Assembly (NCBI GenBank): GCA_020344435.1 | Contig: CP070826.1 | Span: forward strand, 284,040-289,412 | DNA: 5,373 nt | Source of the DNA: Candidatus Bathyarchaeota archaeon | GTDB taxonomy: Archaea; Thermoproteota; Bathyarchaeia; Bathyarchaeales; Bathyarchaeaceae | Direction: 5' to 3' | Shown: in pieces, positions 1 to 4,128 of the stretch | Layout: each line of letters begins with the position of its first letter | Position numbering within the stretch: the first letter of the stretch is position 1 | Notes under the pieces: generated by a model | Database searches by the model: none | Told to the model about the DNA's origin: nothing | The model's input: only the letters and a program-made list of their open reading frames with translations | Position numbers and translations under genes: made by a program

Positions 1-527
1 GCTCTGGCTATGGCTACTCGTTGTCTTTGACCGCCGCTTAATTCGTGGGGGAATCTGTACATGTATTCTTCTGCGGGAACTAGGTCAAATTCTTCTAGGA
101 CTTTTCTGACTTTTTCGCCCACTTCGCCCTCATTCTTGGCGGCTTTCTGGATTCGCACTGGTTCCGCAATTATGTCGTAGATGCTCATTCTTGGGTCTAG
201 AGATTCGTAAGGGTCTTGGAATATTATTTGTATTCTTCGCCTTAGCTTTCGTAGTTCTTTATCTGAGAGTGATATTAGATCGACATCTTTGAAGAGCACT
301 TGTCCTTCAGTGGCTTCAAGCAGTCTGACTAGTAATCTTCCTGTGGTGGTCTTTCCGCAACCACTTTCGCCCACAAGTCCGAAGACCTCTCCTTTCTGTA
401 TGTTGAAGCTTGCACCGTCAACTGCGTGGACTACTGGAAGCTCTTTAGTCTTTAGAGTTTTGAAGAATCCTAGCTTTATCGGGAAGTGCTTCACCAAGCC
501 TCGTGCTGCGATTGTTATATCTTTCAC
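1..527 (-). CDS. oppF: Oligopeptide/dipeptide-type ABC transporter ATP-binding protein, OppF-like (partial, C-terminus off window)
   Basis: This is the second nucleotide-binding subunit of an Opp/Dpp importer; it hydrolyses ATP on the cytoplasmic face as a partner of OppD. Only the first 175 codons are present. The sequence shows Walker A GESGCGKT at residues 53-60, the Q-loop glutamine in QDPYESLDPRM (Q104), and the signature LSGGQRQR at 163-170. Walker B, the H-loop and any C-terminal oligopeptide-transporter domain lie beyond the left edge. The QDPYxSLDPR form of the Q-loop and an insertion near residues 18-32, before the VxAVDG strand, are typical of OppF/DppF rather than OppD. The start is GTG at 525-527, sharing GTGA with the oppD stop (4-nt overlap), with a strong Shine-Dalgarno seven bases upstream; no in-frame ATG occurs before residue 114. 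Co-transcription with oppD is near certain. Naming as opp rather than dpp is by family only, and the substrate is unknown. Confidence 0.95.
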   Translation of the reverse strand, partial: MKDITIAARGLVKHFPIKLGFFKTLKTKELPVVHAVDGASFNIQKGEVFGLVGESGCGKTTTGRLLVRLLEATEGQVLFKDVDLISLSDKELRKLRRRIQIIFQDPYESLDPRMSIYDIIAEPVRIQKAAKNEGEVGEKVRKVLEEFDLVPAEEYMYRFPHELSGGQRQRVAIAR

Positions 528-1495
528 TTTTTTTCTCCTCCGTGAAGGTGGCATGCCACAAAATGATCTTTGCTTTCAACTTCCATGAGTGATGGTTCTT
601 TCTTGCAGCAGATCTCCATAGCGTACGGACATCTCGGGTGGAATCTGCATCCTGGCGGAGGTCTCAACAAGTCTGGAGGGAATCCTGGGATAGATGAGAG
701 TTCTGTTTTGGGTCCTATGACACTCGGGAAGGCCGTAATCAGTTTTTCTGTGTATGGGTGCAAGGCCTCTTTGTAGATGTGCACTACATCTCCATATTCA
801 GCTATTCTGCCTGCGTACATGATGGCAGACTTGTCGCAGATTTCTGAAATTAATGATAGATCGTGTGAGATTACTATCATGGAGATGTCTAGTCGGCTTT
901 TCAGCTCCTTCATAACCTTTAACACTTGTGCCTGCACTATTACATCTAGTGCTGTGGTGGGTTCATCCGCAATAACTAGATCTGGGTTGCACGCTAAGGC
1001 CATTGCTGTGACTGCTCGTTGTTTCATTCCTCCACTGAGTTCATGGGGGTATCTTTTGACTCTTTCTGATTCCATTCCAACGAGTTCTATGAGTTTGGTT
1101 GCTCTCTCATTGGCTTCTCTTTTGCTGACGACTTCATGTTTAAGTATGGCCTCTGTTATTTGGTGGCCGACTGTGTACGTTGGATGTAGCGCGTTCATGG
1201 CACCTTGGAATATCATGGATATTCTTTTCCAGCGAATCTTATTTCGAAACTCTGAATCCTTCATTTTTACGATGTCTTCTCCACCTAACCTGATGGCTCC
1301 TCCAACAATCTTCCCGTTCCATGGCAGCAACTTCAGGATAGAGAGCGCTGCACTTGTTTTTCCACATCCGGATTCGCCGGCTAGTCCTAGTGACTCTTTT
1401 GTGTCTACTTGAAATGAAACGTTGTCAACTGCTTTGACTTCTCCTCTCATTATTTCGTAATACATTCTGAGGTTTTCAACATCTAATAGTGCCAT
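524..1495 (-). CDS. oppD: Oligopeptide/dipeptide-type ABC transporter ATP-binding protein, OppD-like
   Basis: A complete 323-residue ATPase subunit, the normal length for OppD/DppD, which powers import together with OppF at the inner face of the membrane. Visible motifs are Walker A GESGCGKT (40-47), Q-loop Q97 in IFQGAMNALHP, signature LSGGMKQR (153-160), Walker B LVIADEPT (173-180, catalytic E178), D-loop TALD (181-184) and H-loop H211. The C-terminal oligopeptide-transporter domain follows, with LHPYTEKL at 245-252 and cysteines C283, C289, C296/C297 and C315. In this family these cysteines bind a [4Fe-4S] cluster; that is family knowledge, and the cysteines themselves are seen. The ATG directly follows the oppC stop codon (TAG then ATG, no spacer), and the 3' end overlaps oppF by 4 nt. 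All motifs are intact, so the protein should be functional. Confidence 0.97.
   Translation of the reverse strand: MALLDVENLRMYYEIMRGEVKAVDNVSFQVDTKESLGLAGESGCGKTSAALSILKLLPWNGKIVGGAIRLGGEDIVKMKDSEFRNKIRWKRISMIFQGAMNALHPTYTVGHQITEAILKHEVVSKREANERATKLIELVGMESERVKRYPHELSGGMKQRAVTAMALACNPDLVIADEPTTALDVIVQAQVLKVMKELKSRLDISMIVISHDLSLISEICDKSAIMYAGRIAEYGDVVHIYKEALHPYTEKLITAFPSVIGPKTELSSIPGFPPDLLRPPPGCRFHPRCPYAMEICCKKEPSLMEVESKDHFVACHLHGGEKK
535..541 (-). promoter_or_regulatory. Ribosome binding site of the OppF-like gene
   Basis: Reads GGAGGAG on the minus strand, seven bases before the GTG at 525-527. It lies inside the last codons of the OppD gene and fixes the GTG as the start, which supports translational coupling across the 4-nt overlap. 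Confidence 0.8.
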
Positions 1496-2926
1496 CTACC
1501 GTCGTCTCCTCAGTCTAGGATTTACAATCTCGTCGAAAGCGAATCCAATGAATACGAAGGCCATGCATATACCTATGATGGCTATTCCTGGAGGAATTAT
1601 CCACCACCAAGCTAGGTTGATGAAGGCACCTGACTGGAACGCATGTTGAAGCATCTTCCCCCATGTTGGCACCCTTGGGTCGCCGAAGCCAAGAAAGCTC
1701 AACGCTGACTCAAAGAGAATGGCGCTTGGGACTGCAAGAACCATAGATGCGAAAGCTACTGGAATGATGTTTGGAATTATGTGTCTCAACATTATGTAAA
1801 AGCCGCCCGCGCCAGAGGCTCTAGCTGTTTCGATGTATGCTGTTTCTCTGATGGATAGTGTCTGAGATCTTATTACCCGAGCTAGTCCTTGCCAGCCGAA
1901 TATTGCGATGAACAGAACTATGTAGTACACATTTCTGCCGTAGAGGTTTACTAGAGCAAGTAGCAGTGGTAATAGCGGTAAGCATAGAAGTATATCGACT
2001 ATGCGCATCGAGACCTCATCGGCGATTCCACCCAGATAGCCAGATACAACTCCTACAAGTATCCCTATACTGGTTCCCACAATGGCTGCAAGAAAGCCTA
2101 TTGCTAGGGAGAGTTGGGCGCCGTAGACAACCTGTGCCCAGATGTCTTTGGCGAAGTAGTCTGCTCCCAGAATTCCATGTACGTGACCTAATATGACAAG
2201 TTTGCTATCACTTATCTCAAGCTGAGCTGTTGCGTCCATTGATTTTGGCCTGAATCTCAACTCTAGAACAAAGGTGTATTCTCCTTTCTGAGTGAAAAAT
2301 ACTTTGCCAAGGTGTTTCCCAGGTTCATTGGGGAAAAGCGCAGCTATGAAGAGCGGATCTTTGGAGTCCCTGGTCACCCACTGCCCTCGGTCACCAGTCA
2401 AGCCTCCTTCGTCCCAAAACTGGTATATTTCTCCTTCTGGAGTGACAAGATTTAGCGTAACAGAATATTCCACATCTTTAGTGTCGGTTGATTGATATGC
2501 GAATTGCTGGAAAAACTCGTTTGGAGGTATCTCCGCATATGAGAATTTGCTATGCAACACCAGTAGCACAGGTTGCAGATCTCCCGCTTTGTATTGCACT
2601 CCAACGGACGTTCCCCAACCACCAGTGACCAAGTTTAAGGGATCGTTTTCAACGTTCCAACTGAGAGTTATTCTGCGGGTTTTTGTTAGGTTGCTAAACT
2701 GAGGGAATACGGTTACCCATTCTGGCATTGCAAAGGATTGAGCCAATCGAGGTTGAGCAATAGGATCATAAGGCGTTAACCAAGGAGAAAGAGCCGCCAC
2801 CAAGATATACAGCACGAGTAGTCCAAGACCTACCAAGCCGATTTTTGTATGGCTGAATTCCTCCCAGAAATTGCGAATTCTTCTCATCCATATAATCCTT
2901 TTGTCTCTAGAGAACAATGAAGCCAT
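1496..2926 (-). CDS. oppC: Oligopeptide/dipeptide-type ABC transporter permease, OppC-like, with a large extracytoplasmic insertion
   Basis: One of the two membrane subunits forming the translocation path. At 476 residues it is far longer than the usual 280-320 of OppC/DppC. TM1 spans about 28-48 and is followed by SPWLTPYDP, the usual OppC N-terminal ending. About 190 residues (60-248) rich in beta-strand patterns then replace the normally short loop. The canonical permease resumes at about 248 with a divergent version of the HPLGTDxxGRDxxSRLIYGAR motif, read here as LGADYFAKDIW (253-263) and VVYGAQLSL. Further membrane segments lie near 275-297, 308-327, 333-350, 391-412 and 441-463. The EAA loop, ETARASGAGGFYIMLRHIIP at 366-385, is the contact site for the ATPases. 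With a cytoplasmic N-terminus the insertion faces outward, where a binding protein docks. The start is ATG 2924-2926 with AAGGAGG seven bases upstream, 12 nt after oppB; its stop abuts the oppD start. Permease identity is certain; the role of the insert is inferred. Confidence 0.96.
   Translation of the reverse strand: MASLFSRDKRIIWMRRIRNFWEEFSHTKIGLVGLGLLVLYILVAALSPWLTPYDPIAQPRLAQSFAMPEWVTVFPQFSNLTKTRRITLSWNVENDPLNLVTGGWGTSVGVQYKAGDLQPVLLVLHSKFSYAEIPPNEFFQQFAYQSTDTKDVEYSVTLNLVTPEGEIYQFWDEGGLTGDRGQWVTRDSKDPLFIAALFPNEPGKHLGKVFFTQKGEYTFVLELRFRPKSMDATAQLEISDSKLVILGHVHGILGADYFAKDIWAQVVYGAQLSLAIGFLAAIVGTSIGILVGVVSGYLGGIADEVSMRIVDILLCLPLLPLLLALVNLYGRNVYYIVLFIAIFGWQGLARVIRSQTLSIRETAYIETARASGAGGFYIMLRHIIPNIIPVAFASMVLAVPSAILFESALSFLGFGDPRVPTWGKMLQHAFQSGAFINLAWWWIIPPGIAIIGICMAFVFIGFAFDEIVNPRLRRRR
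1506..1511 (-). promoter_or_regulatory. Ribosome binding site of the OppD-like gene
   Basis: GAGGAG on the minus strand lies ten bases before the ATG at 1493-1495, within the last codons of the oppC gene. The spacing is slightly long, but it is the only purine-rich match near this start. Confidence 0.6.
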
Positions 2927-2933
2927 TTCATAT

Positions 2934-2940
2934 CCTCCTT
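2934..2940 (-). promoter_or_regulatory. Ribosome binding site of the OppC-like gene
   Basis: AAGGAGG on the minus strand, overlapping the oppB stop codon (2939-2941), is seven bases from the ATG at 2924-2926. A nearer ATG at 2929-2931 is out of frame and too close to this site, so the chosen start is well supported. Confidence 0.8.
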
Positions 2941-3937
2941 ATCTTCTCATACCCACTCGTATTCTTGGATCCAGAACTCCGTATAAGAGGTCTGCGATCA
3001 GATTGCAGACTATCGTTAGAATGGCGTAGGTGAAAAGCACCGACTGCAATACTGGATAGTCTCCGGAGTTCAAGCCGGTTAGGTACCATTGTCCGATTCC
3101 GGGCAGCGTAAATATGAATTCTGTTATCATTGCTCCTGTGATTATTCCTGGAATCGACAGGGCTATTATGGTCACAATTGGTGGAAGAGTGCTTCTGAAC
3201 GCATGTCGATAGAGTACGGTTCTCTCGCTTAGTCCCTTTGCCCTCGCCGTAACTATATAGTCTTGTGTGAGAGCGTCGAGCAAAACGTTTCTTGTGTACA
3301 ATGCCCAAGATCCAAAGCCGCCCACTACGAGAGTCAGCACTGGCAGTGCCATGTGCCATGCTACGTCCCCCATGAACGCTAGGGGATTCTGGGGAGGCGG
3401 AATGCTGTAGAGTCCTCTGGAAGGGAAGAACTCGAAGCCGAACCATCGATTGAAATAGAAGCAGAAAAGTAGCATGCCAACAAGTTGGATGTAGAACACA
3501 GGAACGCCCCATGTGAGAAGACCTGAGCCGATTGTGGCTATGTCAAGTTTGGATCCTCTTCGTGACGCAGCAAGTATTCCCAAAGGAGTGCCTACAATGA
3601 TGGTTGCCACCATTGCAGAGCCGAGAAGTAGCACTGTCGCGGGAAGTCTGACCGCCATCTCTGAAGCTATAGGTCTTCTGCTTCTGAACGATATACCGAA
3701 GTCAAATGTGAACATGTTCCGTATGTACTTAAGGTATCGTATATGCAAATCGTCGTTGAGACCATACAACTCTCTTAGATTCTCTCTGACTTCGGGCGAT
3801 ACCTCAAGACTTAGAGGAGCAAAAGTCTCTTCTGGGCTGATTGGCGAGATGACCTGGAATATCACGAAATTTAACGTGGCAATCACCCATAAAATGAAGA
3901 GTGATACTATAATTCTCTTTATCAAGTATTCTCGCAT
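2939..3937 (-). CDS. oppB: Oligopeptide/dipeptide-type ABC transporter permease, OppB-like
   Basis: A complete 332-residue integral membrane subunit that pairs with OppC to form the importer channel; the length is ordinary for OppB/DppB. It begins MREYLIKRI, the typical OppB opening, and runs straight into TM1 (9-31). An extracytoplasmic loop with LYGLNDDLHIRYLKY follows, leading to FDFGISFRSRRPI, the usual pre-TM2 motif. Further membrane segments lie near 98-124, 133-160, 194-215, 253-275 and 299-322. The EAA loop that contacts the ATPases is at 226-252 (YIVTARAKGLSERTVLYRHA). The family motifs TLPGIGQ (277-283), SGDYPVLQ and the C-terminal LLYGVLDPRIR are intact. It is the first gene of the minus-strand operon. 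The start is ATG 3935-3937; the Shine-Dalgarno is weak (AAGGAT), and a TATA-like promoter lies in the divergent region upstream. As with its partners, the cargo (peptide or oligosaccharide) cannot be told from sequence. Confidence 0.96.
   Translation of the reverse strand: MREYLIKRIIVSLFILWVIATLNFVIFQVISPISPEETFAPLSLEVSPEVRENLRELYGLNDDLHIRYLKYIRNMFTFDFGISFRSRRPIASEMAVRLPATVLLLGSAMVATIIVGTPLGILAASRRGSKLDIATIGSGLLTWGVPVFYIQLVGMLLFCFYFNRWFGFEFFPSRGLYSIPPPQNPLAFMGDVAWHMALPVLTLVVGGFGSWALYTRNVLLDALTQDYIVTARAKGLSERTVLYRHAFRSTLPPIVTIIALSIPGIITGAMITEFIFTLPGIGQWYLTGLNSGDYPVLQSVLFTYAILTIVCNLIADLLYGVLDPRIRVGMRR
2990..3010. repeat. Near-perfect 21-nt inverted repeat inside oppB
   Basis: Ten-base arms around a single central base (GTCTGCGATC / GATTGCAGAC) with one mismatch, which would be a G-U wobble in one RNA strand. 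It lies in the codons for the last membrane segment of OppB (around VCNLIAD). Its centre, GATCAGATT, resembles the GATCNGATC centres of the two palindromes in the binding-protein gene. It may be chance. Confidence 0.45.
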
Positions 3938-3945
3938 CTATTCAC

Positions 3946-3951
3946 ATCCTT
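3946..3951 (-). promoter_or_regulatory. Weak ribosome binding site of the OppB-like gene
   Basis: AAGGAT on the minus strand lies eight bases before the ATG at 3935-3937. It is weaker than the sites of the downstream genes. No other in-frame start lies nearby. Confidence 0.45.
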
Positions 3952-3992
3952 GCTGAAGCTGTCTACTCCACGGGTTGTTTACCTCAAAATCC

Positions 3993-4000
3993 ATTTAAAG
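3993..4000 (-). promoter_or_regulatory. Proximal TATA-box candidate for the oppBCDF operon
   Basis: CTTTAAAT on the minus strand, preceded by an adenine-rich stretch that could serve as a BRE. Archaeal transcription would start about 25 bases downstream, near 3970, giving a leader of roughly 30-35 nt before oppB. It competes with the stronger-looking box at 4038-4045. Confidence 0.35.
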
Positions 4001-4037
4001 TTATTGCTTTTGGGTGGAATTGACTTCTGTATGTATG

Positions 4038-4045
4038 TTATATAG
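4038..4045 (-). promoter_or_regulatory. Distal TATA-box candidate for the oppBCDF operon
   Basis: CTATATAA on the minus strand is close to the archaeal box A consensus. A start about 25 bases downstream, near 4015, would give a leader of about 75-80 nt. The core is AT-palindromic, so it could also be read on the plus strand, though the box at 4062-4070 is better placed there. Confidence 0.45.
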
Positions 4046-4061
4046 GTGTCAATGAGTAAAT

Positions 4062-4070
4062 CTTATATTT
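4062..4070 (+). promoter_or_regulatory. TATA box of the substrate-binding protein gene
   Basis: CTTATATTT on the plus strand, preceded by GAGTAAAT, a purine-rich stretch in the position of a BRE. Transcription would start near 4092-4096, leaving a leader of about 35 nt that contains the purine-rich ribosome binding region. Spacing and composition fit an archaeal promoter for a highly expressed secreted binding protein. Confidence 0.55.
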
Positions 4071-4106
4071 CTCAACAACAGTCTTTCTTTTGCTGATAAA
4101 TAAGAG

Positions 4107-4122
4107 AAAGGAGAAAGAAGGG
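4107..4122 (+). promoter_or_regulatory. Purine-rich ribosome binding region of the substrate-binding protein gene
   Basis: Contains AAAGGAG at 4107-4113, which is 15 bases from the TTG at 4129 and so rather far, and a weaker GAAGGG at 4117-4122, six bases from it. No alternative in-frame start codon lies between them. The start is therefore chosen mainly by the signal peptide that follows it. Confidence 0.4.
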
Positions 4123-4128
4123 AAAAAC

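Noticed and set aside
548..559. Perfect 12-nt palindrome GTGGCATGCCAC just before the oppF ribosome site
   Set aside because: It has no loop, so it cannot form a useful hairpin, it encodes part of the conserved OppD C-terminus, and a 12-nt palindrome is common by chance in a window of this size.
777..1412. Long open frame of 211 codons on the plus strand
   Set aside because: It lies entirely antisense to the intact oppD gene, has no ribosome site and its product is low-complexity Ser/Ile/Thr-rich sequence typical of a shadow frame.
2928..3512. Open frame of 194 codons on the minus strand
   Set aside because: It overlaps oppB in another frame; the product is rich in Arg, Ser and His with no domain, while oppB in the same place shows full family motifs.
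3513..3956. Open frame of 147 codons on the plus strand reaching into the divergent promoter region
   Set aside because: Antisense to the 5' half of oppB, without recognisable motifs or ribosome site.
3981..4015. Imperfect inverted repeat ACCTCAAAA ... TTTTGGGT around the proximal TATA candidate
   Set aside because: The arms match only with an inserted base and lie in AT-rich DNA; too weak to call an operator.
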